Below are positions 8,904-18,628 of a stretch of 64,000 bases of DNA, piece after piece. The stretch's first letter is position 1. Each line of letters opens with the position of its first letter. A program made the position numbers and the translations under genes. The notes beneath the pieces were generated by a model that worked only from the letters and a program-made list of their open reading frames with translations, was not told the origin of the DNA and ran no database searches. Source of the DNA: Brucella pseudogrignonensis (lineage in GTDB: Bacteria > Pseudomonadota > Alphaproteobacteria > Rhizobiales > Rhizobiaceae); contig NZ_JAVLAT010000001.1 in NCBI RefSeq assembly GCF_032190615.1, forward strand, positions 812,501 through 876,500. Direction: 5' to 3'.

Positions 8904-10388
8904 ATGACACGTCTTGCTGCCTACCGCCGCGAGTGGTTTTCCAATATTCGCGGCGATATTCTTTCCGGCATCGTCGTAGCACTTGCCCTTATCCCGGAAG
9001 CCATCGGCTTTTCGGTCATCGCTGGCGTCGACCCCAAGGTCGGCCTCTTCGCCTCTTTCGCCATTGCCTGCGTTTCCGCCTTCACTGGTGGACGTCCTGG
9101 CATGATCTCTGCTGCAACCGCTGCAACTGCTGTGGTGATGGTCTCGCTCGTCAAGGAACACGGGTTGCAATATCTCTTTGCAGCCACGATCCTGATGGGC
9201 ATTCTGCAAATCTTTGCAGGCTTTCTCAAACTCGGGCGCCTGATGCGGTTTGTATCGCGCTCGGTCATCACCGGCTTCGTCAATGCGCTTGCGATCCTCA
9301 TTTTCATGGCGCAGCTGCCTGAACTCATTCATGTTCCGGTTGAGACCTACTGGATGATCGCAGGCGGTCTCACCATCATCTATCTCTTCCCGCGCTTAAC
9401 CAAAGCCATCCCCTCGCCGCTCGTTGCGATTGCCGTGCTCACCACCCTTGCATGGACCAGCGGCATGGATCTGCGAACCGTTGGCGATCTCGGCGAGTTG
9501 CCATCCGCATTGCCGATCTTCGCGCTTCCACAAGTACCGCTGACGCTGGAAACGCTGCAGATCATCCTGCCTTACTCGATCACGCTGGCGGCTGTCGGCC
9601 TGCTTGAATCGCTGATGACGGCCCAGATTGTCGATGACATGACGGATACCAACAGCAACAAAAACCAGGAATGTATTGGTCAGGGCACCAGCAATATCGC
9701 ATCCGCCATGATTGGCGGCATGGGTGGTTGCGCCATGATCGGACAGTCGGTGATCAATGTGTCGTCCGGCGGTCGCGGCAGGCTGTCGACCTTTGTTGCT
9801 GGCTCTTTCCTGCTGTTTCTCATCTTGGTTCTCGACGATCTTGTGCGGATCATTCCGATGGCCGCACTGGTGGCCGTGATGATCATGGTCTCTATCGGCA
9901 CCTTCTCATGGCGCTCGATCCTCGATCTGCGCCGCAACCCGCCATCCTCCTCCATTGTCATGCTCGCAACCGTCATAACGGTGGTTTCCACCCATGATCT
10001 TGCCAAGGGGGTTCTGGTCGGTGTGCTGCTTTCCGGCGTGTTCTTCGCAGGAAAAGTCGCAAAGATGTTCCGCGTGAGCGAAACAACGAGCGAAGATGGA
10101 ACCGAGCGCACCTATACCGTTCAGGGTCAGATCTTCTTTGCCTCGGCACAAAACTTCATTGCCGCGTTCGACTTTTCATCACCTGCAAAAAGGGTAACGA
10201 TCGATGTCAGCAATGCCCATCTGTGGGACATCACCTCGGTCGGTGCGCTCGACAAGGTGGTACTAAAATACCGTGCCAGCGGTACCGATGTTTCGGTGAT
10301 CGGCTTTAATGAAGCAAGCAGCGATATGATCGACCGCTTCGCTGTCCATGATAAAGAACCGGGCAGCGCAAAGCTCGCAACACATTAA
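8904..10388 (+). CDS. SulP-family inorganic anion transporter with STAS domain
   Basis: 494 residues. The N-terminal part has the SulP signature region ([20 protein letters not shown], then [19 protein letters not shown] and [18 protein letters not shown]) and about ten further membrane segments to residue 395. The C-terminal 90 residues form a STAS domain ([20 protein letters not shown]). SulP proteins carry sulfate, bicarbonate or other anions, usually coupled to sodium or protons; the sequence does not fix the anion. The start at 8904 has GGAAA seven bases upstream; an in-frame ATG at 8853 lacks a site. Monocistronic, ending at a bidirectional terminator shared with the MFS gene. Confidence 0.88.
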   Translation: MTRLAAYRREWFSNIRGDILSGIVVALALIPEAIGFSVIAGVDPKVGLFASFAIACVSAFTGGRPGMISAATAATAVVMVSLVKEHGLQYLFAATILMGILQIFAGFLKLGRLMRFVSRSVITGFVNALAILIFMAQLPELIHVPVETYWMIAGGLTIIYLFPRLTKAIPSPLVAIAVLTTLAWTSGMDLRTVGDLGELPSALPIFALPQVPLTLETLQIILPYSITLAAVGLLESLMTAQIVDDMTDTNSNKNQECIGQGTSNIASAMIGGMGGCAMIGQSVINVSSGGRGRLSTFVAGSFLLFLILVLDDLVRIIPMAALVAVMIMVSIGTFSWRSILDLRRNPPSSSIVMLATVITVVSTHDLAKGVLVGVLLSGVFFAGKVAKMFRVSETTSEDGTERTYTVQGQIFFASAQNFIAAFDFSSPAKRVTIDVSNAHLWDITSVGALDKVVLKYRASGTDVSVIGFNEASSDMIDRFAVHDKEPGSAKLATH

Positions 10389-10394
10389 ACAAAG

Positions 10395-10424
10395 AAAAAG
10401 GGCCGCTTTTGCGGCCCTTTTTTT
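10395..10424. terminator. Bidirectional terminator between the SulP and MFS genes
   Basis: AAAAAGGGCCGC, TTTT loop, GCGGCCCTTTTTTT. It works for the SulP gene on the plus strand and the convergent MFS gene on the minus strand, both of which stop beside it. Confidence 0.88.
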
Positions 10425-10425
10425 A

Positions 10426-11778
10426 TCAGTTCGGCTGTGGAACGGCAGTCCCGGTCGAAAGCTCTGTCAGACCGATATCACCTTCAACCTGATCGCTGCG
10501 GGCCATCAGGTAGAGGCCGAGCACAGAGGTCAGAACCGCGATAAACACCAGATACCAGGCATGTGCCATCGGGTTGACCGCCAGAAGCGAGGTTACAATT
10601 ACGGGAGTCAATCCGCCAAAAATCGCATAGGAAATATTGTAGGAAAACGACAGGCCCGAGAAGCGAACGGGTGCCGGGAATGCGCGCACCATCACATAAG
10701 GGACCGCGCCAACCATGCCCACCGAAAGACCCATCACCGCATAAAGCGCGAACAGAACAGGCAGGGAAACCGCCGCATAGGTGTAGAACACGAAAGTCGC
10801 AACACCGAAGAAAATGCCTGCAACCGCAAAGAAGCGGCCGCTGCCAATGCGATCAACAATCGCGCCAGCGCTCACCGTTCCGAACATCAGAAACAGCGTG
10901 CCGAAGCTTGTGGCGGCAAGCGACTGCAAAGGCGTGTAGCCATAAAGCTTCTGCAGGAACGTCGCAGTCATCAATGTGGTGACGACGATGCCAGCCGACA
11001 GAATCCATGTCAGCAGCACGGAAATGATAACGCCATGCATGTGGTTGCGCAGAACAGTGCCGAGCGGCAGCTTGTCCTTGAGAAGATGGCTGTTCTTCAT
11101 CTCGGTGAAGATCGGCGTTTCAGCCAACCAGCGGCGCAGGTAAACGGCGAACAGGCCGAAAATACCACCGATGAAGAACGGAATGCGCCATGCGTAACCG
11201 GCAAGGTCTTCCGGCGTGAAAATCCAGTTGATGGCGGTCGCAATCAGCGAGCCGATCATGATGCCGAGCGTCAGGCCGGAACAAAGGAAACCACACGCCA
11301 TGCCAACACGATTGGCAGGGACATGTTCAGCCACAAAGGTCCAAGCGCCGGGGACTTCACCACCGATGGCAGCGCCCTGCAACATGCGGAAGATAATCAG
11401 TAGGATCGGCGCGCCAACACCAAGCGTTGCATAGGTTGGCAGACAGGCCATGGCCAATGTCGAGATCGACATCAGAAACACCGAGAACGCGAAGACGCGC
11501 TTGCGGCCAAACTTGTCGCCAAAATGCGCCAGTACAATGCCACCCACGGGGCGCACCAGATAACCAGCTGCGAAAATGCCAAAAGTCTGGATCAGCACCA
11601 GCCAGTCCGGCATGTCAGGCGGAAAAAACAGATGTCCGATAACGCTCGCAAAAAATACAAAAATGATGAAATCATAAAACTCCAGCGCGCCACCCAATGC
11701 CGAAAGGCCAAGGGTGCGGAAATCCTGCCGGTTGAGCGGTCGGGGATTGATGCTTGTATGGGAGTTTGTCGATGCCAT
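10426..11778 (-). CDS. MFS transporter, metabolite:proton symporter (MHS) type
   Basis: 450 residues with twelve predicted membrane segments. The MHS hallmarks are present: FYDFIIFVFFASVIG in segment 1, the loop motif GDKFGRKRVF between segments 2 and 3, and RMLQGAAIGGEVPGAW in segment 5. Members carry shikimate, proline/betaine, citrate or ketoglutarate with protons; the substrate is not determinable here. Start at 11778 follows AGAAGAGAAC; the longer frame to 11865 has no ribosome site. Divergent from mbfA; the Irr-type operator at 11894 lies between the two genes, so co-regulation by iron is possible but unproven. Confidence 0.85.
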   Translation of the reverse strand: MASTNSHTSINPRPLNRQDFRTLGLSALGGALEFYDFIIFVFFASVIGHLFFPPDMPDWLVLIQTFGIFAAGYLVRPVGGIVLAHFGDKFGRKRVFAFSVFLMSISTLAMACLPTYATLGVGAPILLIIFRMLQGAAIGGEVPGAWTFVAEHVPANRVGMACGFLCSGLTLGIMIGSLIATAINWIFTPEDLAGYAWRIPFFIGGIFGLFAVYLRRWLAETPIFTEMKNSHLLKDKLPLGTVLRNHMHGVIISVLLTWILSAGIVVTTLMTATFLQKLYGYTPLQSLAATSFGTLFLMFGTVSAGAIVDRIGSGRFFAVAGIFFGVATFVFYTYAAVSLPVLFALYAVMGLSVGMVGAVPYVMVRAFPAPVRFSGLSFSYNISYAIFGGLTPVIVTSLLAVNPMAHAWYLVFIAVLTSVLGLYLMARSDQVEGDIGLTELSTGTAVPQPN

Positions 11779-11893
11779 CGATTCGTTCTCTTCTGATCGG
11801 GAATCCTGATATGGAGCCTCGTTTAAAGGCTGCGGTTTAATGCGCCAATTATGCCTTCGCTGCAAGGCTTGACTTTTAGCCAGTAAAACTTAT

Positions 11894-11910
11894 TTTAGAA
11901 TTATTCTAAA
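11894..11910. promoter_or_regulatory. Irr-type iron control element (ICE) upstream of mbfA
   Basis: TTTAGAAT-T-ATTCTAAA, a perfect inverted repeat with one central base, 15 bases before the mbfA start. It fits the ICE motif (TTTAGAA..TTCTAAA core) bound by Irr in rhizobia and Brucella relatives, which controls mbfA in Bradyrhizobium and Agrobacterium. Confidence 0.8.
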
Positions 11911-11925
11911 CTATGGATTTGAGAA

Positions 11926-12909
11926 ATGCTCAGCCGGTTCTTCAGCAATGGTCGTCGCCCCTTTGATTCACTCTCCGAACAGGAGATACTAGCGCTCGCA
12001 ATTTCGTCTGAGGAAGACGATGCGCGCATCTATCTTGCCTATGCGGATGGGCTGCGCGACGAATTCCCACAATCTGCGAAAATCTTTGAGCAGATGGCCG
12101 CTGAAGAGCATGAACACCGCGATGCATTGATTGAGCGACATCGCGCTCGTTTCGGCGATCGCATCCCGCTTGTTCGTCGCGAACATGTGAGCGGCTATTA
12201 CGAGCGCAAGCCGGACTGGTTGGTGCGCCCGCTTGGCATCGACAAGGTGCGCGATGCGGCAGCGCAAATGGAAGAGCAGGCCTATCGCTTTTACATTGAG
12301 GCCGCAAAACGTGTGACAGATGCACAGACCCGCAAGCTTCTCGGTGATCTGGCCCAACAGGAAAAGAAGCACGAAGCAAAAGCAGAGTCGCTGGAGAACG
12401 AACTCACGCCCAATGCTGTTCAGGACGAAGAACGTGCGCTGGAACGCAAGCAGTTCATCCTGACTTACGTGCAGCCTGGGCTGGCGGGATTGATGGATGG
12501 CTCTGTCTCCACCCTCGCGCCAATCTTTGCCGCTGCTTTTGCTACACAGGACACATGGCAGACATTCCTCGTGGGCCTCTCGGCTTCAGTCGGCGCGGGC
12601 ATTTCGATGGGGTTCACGGAAGCCGTGCATGACGACGGTAAGCTTTCAGGTCGCGGCTCTCCGATCAAGCGGGGCATTTCCTGTGGCGTGATGACGACGC
12701 TGGGCGGCCTTGGCCACACATTGCCTTATCTCATTAAAGATTTCTGGACTGCAACGAGCATCGCAGCAATTCTGGTTTTCTTTGAGCTTTGGGCAATCGC
12801 CTTCATTCAGAACCGTTATATGGAAACACCTTTCTTCCGCGCAGCCCTTCAGGTCGTGTTCGGTGGTGCGCTTGTTCTTGCGGCAGGCATATTGATTGGC
12901 AGCGCTTAA
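11926..12909 (+). CDS. mbfA: Membrane-bound ferritin-like iron exporter
   Basis: 327 residues in two parts. Residues about 15-165 are a ferritin-like (erythrin) di-iron domain with glutamate and ExxH ligands visible in EEDDARIYL, AAEEHEHRD, QMEEQAYRFY and QEKKHEAK. Residues about 175-327 are a VIT1-like transporter (QPGLAGLMDGSVSTLAPIFA, GISMGFTEAVHDDG). This fusion is MbfA, which exports iron from the cytosol and protects against iron and peroxide stress. The Irr-type operator immediately upstream predicts repression when iron is scarce. The stop codon overlaps the convergent amidotransferase gene by four bases. Confidence 0.93.
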   Translation: MLSRFFSNGRRPFDSLSEQEILALAISSEEDDARIYLAYADGLRDEFPQSAKIFEQMAAEEHEHRDALIERHRARFGDRIPLVRREHVSGYYERKPDWLVRPLGIDKVRDAAAQMEEQAYRFYIEAAKRVTDAQTRKLLGDLAQQEKKHEAKAESLENELTPNAVQDEERALERKQFILTYVQPGLAGLMDGSVSTLAPIFAAAFATQDTWQTFLVGLSASVGAGISMGFTEAVHDDGKLSGRGSPIKRGISCGVMTTLGGLGHTLPYLIKDFWTATSIAAILVFFELWAIAFIQNRYMETPFFRAALQVVFGGALVLAAGILIGSA

Positions 12910-13715
12910 ACCGACATAGCATCCTGCGGCAAGGAAACAGGACCAGCAAAATCATCGATGGAAATGCGGCCATGCCGGGAAACAGTGACGAAACTGTTTG
13001 CTGGCACAGCCATCCAGTTTGCAGCCTCACCGTCCAGCGGCTCGGATACAACACAGATGCCGGATACACTGCCGAGCGTCGCTGTATAAAGCGTCGGCGC
13101 AAATGCATCGGTGGCATAACGGATTGCATATAGCTGATTGCCATCGGAAAAAGCTGCTGTCAGCCGCAAGAATGGTGGCACTCCCGCACCTATAGCCTCT
13201 TCCACGATTGTTCCGACCATCCGCTTCATAGCCAACACGGGATCGCTTTCAAGACCAAATTCGAGCAAGAGCAGAAAGATCAGCTCCGAATCTGTTGCGC
13301 CATGTTTCTGACGATAAATGTCGTCGCTCAGATGGCCTTCAAGCCTCCGTCGCACCCGGTCAAAATTACCGATCTGTCCGTTATGCATGAAACTCCAGCG
13401 CCCGGAGACAAACGGATGGCAGTTGGAACGACTTGTCAAACCACCGGTCGAGGCGCGAACATGAGCAAGAAAAAGGCGCGACCGGATCTGCCGCGCAAGA
13501 CTGTGTAAGTTCTGATCCGACCAGGCGGGCAGAATATCGCGGTAAAGCCCCGGCTCGCTCCGATTGCCATACCAGGCGACGCCGAAACCATCGCCATTGG
13601 TCCGCGTTTTGGCTTCATGTGCATCGTGGCTTTGCGCCACGAGCGAATGACAGGGAGACGAGATAATGTCTTCCAGATAGGTTTCAGGTCCGAGATAGGC
13701 GGCCCAACGACACAT
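12906..13715 (-). CDS. Class II glutamine amidotransferase, YafJ-like
   Basis: 269 residues. After removal of Met1 the N-terminal Cys2 (MCRWAAYLG) becomes the catalytic nucleophile of the Ntn-type glutaminase fold, which fixes the start exactly. Supporting motifs are HDAHEAKTRTNGDGFGVAWY, RSRLFLAHVRAST and HPFVSGRWSFMHNGQIGNF. There is no synthetase domain attached, so the partner or acceptor substrate is unknown; YafJ/EgtC-like stand-alone amidotransferases hydrolyse gamma-glutamyl amides. Convergent with mbfA (four-base overlap) and 14 bases downstream of the DUF6356 gene, with which it may be co-transcribed. Confidence 0.88.
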   Translation of the reverse strand: MCRWAAYLGPETYLEDIISSPCHSLVAQSHDAHEAKTRTNGDGFGVAWYGNRSEPGLYRDILPAWSDQNLHSLARQIRSRLFLAHVRASTGGLTSRSNCHPFVSGRWSFMHNGQIGNFDRVRRRLEGHLSDDIYRQKHGATDSELIFLLLLEFGLESDPVLAMKRMVGTIVEEAIGAGVPPFLRLTAAFSDGNQLYAIRYATDAFAPTLYTATLGSVSGICVVSEPLDGEAANWMAVPANSFVTVSRHGRISIDDFAGPVSLPQDAMSV

Positions 13716-13729
13716 TTTCGATCCGGTGT

Positions 13730-13945
13730 TTACCGGCCCCGGTTATGAGTCCGCTCATAAAGCTGGCGAACAATTGTGCTCGCAGTCTTCTCGAACAAAA
13801 ATGGCAAAATTGCATGAATGAGTGCAGCGAATGCTGCACAAAAAAGCTTGAATGAAAAACGACCAGCAAAGGCCATATGCTGAAAATAGGTTTCGTCGAC
13901 TGACTCTGGATGTTCAGTAAAGAGGCGTGTGATGCGAGTGGTCAT
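13730..13945 (-). CDS. Small DUF6356-like protein
   Basis: 71 residues. The opening RLFTEHPESVDETYFQHMAF and a single hydrophobic helix (FAALIHAILPFLFEKT) followed by a basic tail match the DUF6356 family of small rhizobial membrane-associated proteins; function unknown. Located 14 bases upstream of the amidotransferase gene on the same strand, so probably in one transcript. An overlapping frame (13684-13869) is a shadow. Confidence 0.72.
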   Translation of the reverse strand: MTTRITRLFTEHPESVDETYFQHMAFAGRFSFKLFCAAFAALIHAILPFLFEKTASTIVRQLYERTHNRGR

Positions 13946-14090
13946 TGGAAATACTCCCGTCGATGAGCAATTTGTTCCCGTTTATCCAGCGCAATCGCGC
14001 CTTTCTGGAAAATCATTTTAGCAAAAGCGGGCGAGATGAAATCTCAATTTATCCTTGATAATTGACATTATATGAGACAATCATCCCAAT

Positions 14091-14561
14091 ATGAAACTCA
14101 CTTTAGACGAAATTGATCGAAAAATCTTGAATGAACTGCAAATTGACGGCACTTTGTCCGTTGATTCTCTCTCCGAGCGCGTACACCTTTCCCGCAATGC
14201 CTGCTGGCGACGCGTCAAGCGCATGGAAGATGATGGAATCATCAAAGCGCGCGTTGCTTTGATTGATGCTGAAATGGCTGGTTGCGGCCTGTCCGTCTTC
14301 ATTCTGGTTCGCACATCGAGCCACGACCCCGATTGGCTTGGCAAGTTTCGCAGCGCCATGACACGCTTTCCAGAGATTGTTGGCGTTTACCGCATGACTG
14401 GCGATCTTGACTATGTGCTCAAAGCACGCGTTTCCGACGTGAAAGCTTATGACCGACTCTATCAGCGATTGATTGCAAGCGTTCCCTTATCGGATGTATC
14501 AGCGTCTTTCGTCATGGAGGAGATAAAGGAGACGACAGCCGTGCCATTAGAGCGCGATTAA
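14091..14561 (+). CDS. Lrp/AsnC-family transcriptional regulator
   Basis: 156 residues. N-terminal helix-turn-helix (DEIDRKILNELQIDGTLSVD, then HLSRNACWRRVKRMEDDGII) and C-terminal RAM ligand-binding domain (FPEIVGVYRMTGDLDYVLKA). Proteins of this size and the GDLDYVL motif are typical of regulators of a neighbouring amino-acid gene, usually divergent. Here the nearest divergent gene is the DUF6356 one, 145 bases away, so a target is not obvious. The upstream region has an AT-rich patch (TTATCCTTGATAATTGACATTATATGAGAC) in which a promoter and operator are likely. Confidence 0.9.
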   Translation: MKLTLDEIDRKILNELQIDGTLSVDSLSERVHLSRNACWRRVKRMEDDGIIKARVALIDAEMAGCGLSVFILVRTSSHDPDWLGKFRSAMTRFPEIVGVYRMTGDLDYVLKARVSDVKAYDRLYQRLIASVPLSDVSASFVMEEIKETTAVPLERD

Positions 14562-14705
14562 TTCGCCACTAAAGGGTAACTCATGGTGTAAAAGCATGAT
14601 CCTGTGCCGCACTATCATTGCAAAACTCAAAATAGGCGGTACACCTTTGATGTGTTTTCACGTATGAGCGTCGCCAATTTAACTTCACGTAGGAAAGGCC
14701 CCCTC

Positions 14706-15164
14706 ATGACAGCACCAACGCTCGGCATTATTCGCCTTGAACATGCGGAAGGCCTTGAACTCCCCGCTTATGAAACGTCCGGCTCCGCTGGTATGGATCT
14801 TCGTGCAGCCGTTGCCGAAGACCGTCAGATCGTTCTTCTCCCAGGTCGTCGCACTCTGGTACCAACCGGCCTTATCTTTGAAATCCCGGACGGCTATGAA
14901 GTGCAGATCCGCCCGCGTTCGGGCTTGGCTTTCAAGAACGGTATTACATGCCTCAACACGCCGGGAACAATCGATTCTGACTATCGCGGCGAAGTGAAAG
15001 TGTTGCTCATTAATCTTGGCGATGAAGATTTCCGCATCGAACGCGGCATGCGTATCGCGCAGGCTGTCTTCGCTCCGGTCGTCCAGCCAAAGATCGAAGA
15101 GCGTTCACAGGTAAGTCAGACAGCACGCGGTGCTGGTGGTTTCGGCTCCACAGGGACTGCCTGA
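14706..15164 (+). CDS. dut: dUTP diphosphatase
   Basis: 152 residues with all five dUTPase motifs: [10 protein letters not shown] (1), [11 protein letters not shown] (2), [13 protein letters not shown] (3), [10 protein letters not shown] (4) and the glycine-rich C-terminal [11 protein letters not shown] (5). The homotrimer removes dUTP, keeping uracil out of DNA and feeding dTMP synthesis. The start at 14706 is preceded by AGGAAAGG; a longer frame from 14604 includes 34 residues with no family similarity. In many rhizobia dut follows coaBC; here it stands alone. A terminator follows. Confidence 0.96.
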   Translation: MTAPTLGIIRLEHAEGLELPAYETSGSAGMDLRAAVAEDRQIVLLPGRRTLVPTGLIFEIPDGYEVQIRPRSGLAFKNGITCLNTPGTIDSDYRGEVKVLLINLGDEDFRIERGMRIAQAVFAPVVQPKIEERSQVSQTARGAGGFGSTGTA

Positions 15165-15189
15165 TTAAGCAAGATCAGAAAATTCAGAC

Positions 15190-15214
15190 AGCCGGGTTCA
15201 ACCCGGCTTTTCTT
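15190..15214 (+). terminator. Terminator of dut
   Basis: GCCGGGT and ACCCGGC with a three-base loop, followed by TTTTCTT. Confidence 0.75.
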
Positions 15215-15385
15215 CTGTGCTCATACATTTCAACAATCACATTTAAACCATAAAACAACCGCTTAAAGGTCCTTCATATTAGGACTTTTGGGCGCATGAC
15301 AAATAATTAAGATGAATTCCTGACTGCGCAGGCATAGATATCCGCCTAACACTATTTTTAAAATTGATTTCTCAGGGGTTACCGG

Positions 15386-16600
15386 GTGCTTAAATCCACT
15401 CATTCACTTGCCACAGCTCGAAAAAAGACTGCCACACGCAAACGCAATCGTTTGTGGATCGGTTTGGCTGTTGCGGCCATTGCCTTGGGAGCAGGCTGGT
15501 ATTTCCTCAGTGGCAAAGAAACAGGCAGCCAAAAAAGCACCTATCTCGCTGAGACTGTTGAGCGCGGAAATATCGAAAATTCAATCACTGCGGTGGGAAC
15601 ATTGAGCGCGCTACGCAGCGTCAATGTTGGTGCTCAGGTATCAGGCCAGCTCAAAAGCGTCAAAGTTGACATCGGCGACACTGTAAAACAGGGTGACCTT
15701 CTGGCCGAGATAGACCCCTCGCCTTTTGAAAAAAAGATGGAAATCGCCAGCGCACAACTCGATAATCTCAAAGCGCAACTAGTGAGCAAACAAGCACAGC
15801 TCACGCTCAAAAAAGCCAATGCTGCACGCCAGCGCTCTCTGCTTGCAAGCCGAAACGCATCGCAATCAACAATTGATCAGGCCGATGCCGAACTAGCCGT
15901 GGCCGATGCCGATGTAAAAGCACTCAGTGCACAGATTCGTCAGCAGGAAGCCCAGCTATCCAGTGCCAAAGTAGATCTCGGATATACCACGATATATAGC
16001 CCGATTTCTGGCACAGTCGTCGACCAGACTTCTAAAGAAGGCGAAACACTGAACGCAGTGCAAAGTGCGCCCACAATTGTAACTGTAGCCGACCTTACGG
16101 TGATGACCGTAGAAGCACAAGTATCAGAAGCCGACATCAGCAAGTTAAAGCCAGGGATGCCAGTTTATTTCACCCTGCTTGGCCAGCCTGAAAAGCGCTT
16201 TACAGGTAAACTCCGTCAAATCAAACCGACACCCGAAACTGACAATAATGTTGTTCTTTATTACGCGCTGTTCGACGTTCCCAACCCGACTGGCGAACTT
16301 ATGATCAATATGAGCGCGCAGGTTTACTTCGTTCTCGACAACGCCGAGAATGTACTCATTGTTCCAACGGCTGCACTAAATACAAAGAATAACAAAGAGA
16401 GTAAGCCGGAGGTCACGGTACAAGTCGTAGACAAAAATGGCGGCACAACGGAACGCGCCGTTGAAGTTGGCGTGCGAAATCGTGTGCAGGCAGAAATCAA
16501 AAGCGGTCTTGAGGAAGGAGACAAGGTCGTCGTTACGTCAGCATCAGGAACTACGAGTTCCAGCCAGCGTGGTCGCAGACCTGGCGGTATGTTCTTCTGA
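15386..16600 (+). CDS. macA: MacA-type periplasmic adaptor subunit
   Basis: 404 residues, GTG start with AGGGG eight bases upstream. One N-terminal membrane anchor (about residues 23-42), then a lipoyl-like domain ([20 protein letters not shown]), a long coiled-coil hairpin (about 105-195, rich in Q, A and K), the second lipoyl half ([19 protein letters not shown]) and beta-barrel and membrane-proximal domains. It bridges MacB to an outer-membrane TolC-type channel in efflux of macrolides, peptides or heme-related compounds. Its TGA overlaps the macB ATG, so the two are translationally coupled. No TolC gene is nearby. Confidence 0.9.
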   Translation: MLKSTHSLATARKKTATRKRNRLWIGLAVAAIALGAGWYFLSGKETGSQKSTYLAETVERGNIENSITAVGTLSALRSVNVGAQVSGQLKSVKVDIGDTVKQGDLLAEIDPSPFEKKMEIASAQLDNLKAQLVSKQAQLTLKKANAARQRSLLASRNASQSTIDQADAELAVADADVKALSAQIRQQEAQLSSAKVDLGYTTIYSPISGTVVDQTSKEGETLNAVQSAPTIVTVADLTVMTVEAQVSEADISKLKPGMPVYFTLLGQPEKRFTGKLRQIKPTPETDNNVVLYYALFDVPNPTGELMINMSAQVYFVLDNAENVLIVPTAALNTKNNKESKPEVTVQVVDKNGGTTERAVEVGVRNRVQAEIKSGLEEGDKVVVTSASGTTSSSQRGRRPGGMFF

Positions 16601-18555
16601 TGGAGCGCGCCATGACCGATACTCCGCTCATAAGATTGCTGGACATTCGCAAAACCTATCACAATGGCGATCTGGCGGTTGAAGTTCTGCACGGGATAAC
16701 GCTTGACATTCATGCCGGTGAGTTTGTTGCCATCAAGGGTGCATCCGGCTCCGGCAAATCAACACTGATGAATATTCTGGGCTGCCTCGACAGTCCAAGC
16801 GGCGGTGCATATCTGCTTGATGGCGAGGATGTCTCGACACTGGATGCCGATGAGCTGGCAGGTCTGCGCCGGCGCACATTCGGCTTCGTGTTTCAGAGCT
16901 ATAATCTCATTGCCACCTCCACCGCACTTGAGAATGTCGAGGTTCCTGCGATCTATGCTGGCATGCCAGCTGCTGAGCGTCACGAACGCGCGGCAGCACT
17001 TCTCGATACACTCAAACTCGGGGACCGTCTGGACCACCGCCCCAACCAGCTTTCCGGCGGACAGCAGCAGCGTGTTTCCATAGCGCGCGCATTGATGAAT
17101 GGTGGCCGCATCATCCTAGCGGACGAACCGACCGGTGCGCTCGATAGCCAGAGCGGCGAAGATGTCATGGCGCTTTTGCGCTCGATGCACGAGCAAGGTC
17201 ACACAATCATCGTCATCACTCACGCTCGCGAAGTCGCGGAACGTGCCGACCGGCTGATCGAAATTCGCGATGGCCAGATTCTGTCCGATACAACCAAGCA
17301 TGAAATCCCGGACACCGAAGCACCCAAAAACCTCCAGCAGATCACGCAAAGCGGTGCAGCGCATATCGCCGACATTTCCGAAGCGGTCAAAATGGCAATG
17401 CGCGCGCTGCGCGCTAATATCTTCCGCACCGTTTTGACGTTGCTCGGCATCATCATCGGCGTGAGTTCCGTTGTGACGATGCTCGCAATCGGCACCGGCG
17501 CGCAAAATTCGATCCTCGATCGCATCAATGCGATGGGCACCGACCTTGTTTTGATTCGTCCATCCATGCCCGGTTTCCGTGGCTCAGGTTCCATAGCAAC
17601 GCTCGTCCCTGAAGATGCCGATGCAATCCTGCAATTGCCCAATGTGAAAACCGCCGTGCCCGAAGTCACGGGCAGCGTCACTTTGAGACGCGGTAATGTG
17701 GATTATCAGTCGCAAGCCAATGGCACGGTCGCCGCTTTTTCAGAAGCCAAATCATGGAAGGTAGCCACCGGCGATTTTATTACCCAACACGACATGGAAT
17801 CCTATGCGCCCGTTGCAGTGCTGGGTTCGACCGTGGTCAAAACTCTGTTCCCGGACGGCTCGAACCCAATTGGTCAATATATCTTGATCAAGAAAATACC
17901 ATTTCAGGTGATCGGAACGCTGGAATCCAAGGGCGCAGGCTTCGGTGGCTCCGATCAGGATGACGTCGTGGTGGTCCCGCTCTCAACCGGAAATCTTCGC
18001 CTCTTCGGCCAAAAATATGTCCGAACCATCACCGTTCAGGTGAAAGATGCCGACCTGATCGATACGACGCAAGATCAGATTCAGGAACTTCTAGATCAAC
18101 GTCACAAGCAGCGTGACACGATGATCACCAACATGTCGTCTATTCGAGACGATGCGGCTGCTATGGGATCGACCCTCACGCTGTTTTTGGGATCCGTAGC
18201 CGCAATCTCGCTTCTGGTCGGTGGCATCGGTGTGATGAACATTATGCTGGTCAGCGTCACCGAGCGCACGCGTGAAATCGGCGTTCGTATGGCAACGGGT
18301 GCAAGACGGCGGGACATCCTCCTCCAATTCATTACCGAAGCGCTTAGCGTATCTGCAATCGGCGGCGCATTTGGCGTGATACTTGGTGTGGGAGCAGCGA
18401 CGCTGATATCCTTCGCAGGTGTGGCGGTGGCCTTCAGCGTCGGCCCTGTGCTGCTTGCATTTACTTGCGCATTCGCAACGGGCCTCGTGTTTGGGTTTCT
18501 ACCGGCCCGCAAAGCTTCACGTCTCTTACCAGCAGTAGCGCTCTCATCCGAGTAG
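16600..18555 (+). CDS. macB: MacB-type ABC transporter, fused ATPase and permease
   Basis: 651 residues. N-terminal ATPase with Walker [10 protein letters not shown] (about 48-56), signature [15 protein letters not shown] and Walker [15 protein letters not shown]. The permease half has one membrane segment near 285, a large periplasmic domain, and three C-terminal segments with the conserved [20 protein letters not shown]. MacB acts as a mechanotransmitter: ATP binding drives the periplasmic adaptor and channel instead of moving substrate through the membrane. Overlaps macA by one codon-sharing base (TGATG). An ATG four codons later is an alternative start. Confidence 0.92.
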   Translation: MERAMTDTPLIRLLDIRKTYHNGDLAVEVLHGITLDIHAGEFVAIKGASGSGKSTLMNILGCLDSPSGGAYLLDGEDVSTLDADELAGLRRRTFGFVFQSYNLIATSTALENVEVPAIYAGMPAAERHERAAALLDTLKLGDRLDHRPNQLSGGQQQRVSIARALMNGGRIILADEPTGALDSQSGEDVMALLRSMHEQGHTIIVITHAREVAERADRLIEIRDGQILSDTTKHEIPDTEAPKNLQQITQSGAAHIADISEAVKMAMRALRANIFRTVLTLLGIIIGVSSVVTMLAIGTGAQNSILDRINAMGTDLVLIRPSMPGFRGSGSIATLVPEDADAILQLPNVKTAVPEVTGSVTLRRGNVDYQSQANGTVAAFSEAKSWKVATGDFITQHDMESYAPVAVLGSTVVKTLFPDGSNPIGQYILIKKIPFQVIGTLESKGAGFGGSDQDDVVVVPLSTGNLRLFGQKYVRTITVQVKDADLIDTTQDQIQELLDQRHKQRDTMITNMSSIRDDAAAMGSTLTLFLGSVAAISLLVGGIGVMNIMLVSVTERTREIGVRMATGARRRDILLQFITEALSVSAIGGAFGVILGVGAATLISFAGVAVAFSVGPVLLAFTCAFATGLVFGFLPARKASRLLPAVALSSE

Positions 18556-18575
18556 CCAGCCCGTCACGGAAATAG

Positions 18576-18610
18576 AAAAGCTGGCCCGTTTTCACGAGGC
18601 CAGCTTTTTT
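18576..18610. terminator. Bidirectional terminator between macB and tonB
   Basis: AAAAGCTGGCC and GGCCAGCTTTTTT with an 11-base loop. T-rich on both strands, serving macB and the convergent exbB-exbD-tonB operon. Confidence 0.85.
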
Positions 18611-18628
18611 AAGATTGCTTTGCGGAAG

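Noticed and set aside
10348..11403. 351-codon plus-strand frame over the MFS gene
   Set aside because: Antisense shadow, extremely rich in Arg, Asn, Gln and His; overlaps the bidirectional terminator.
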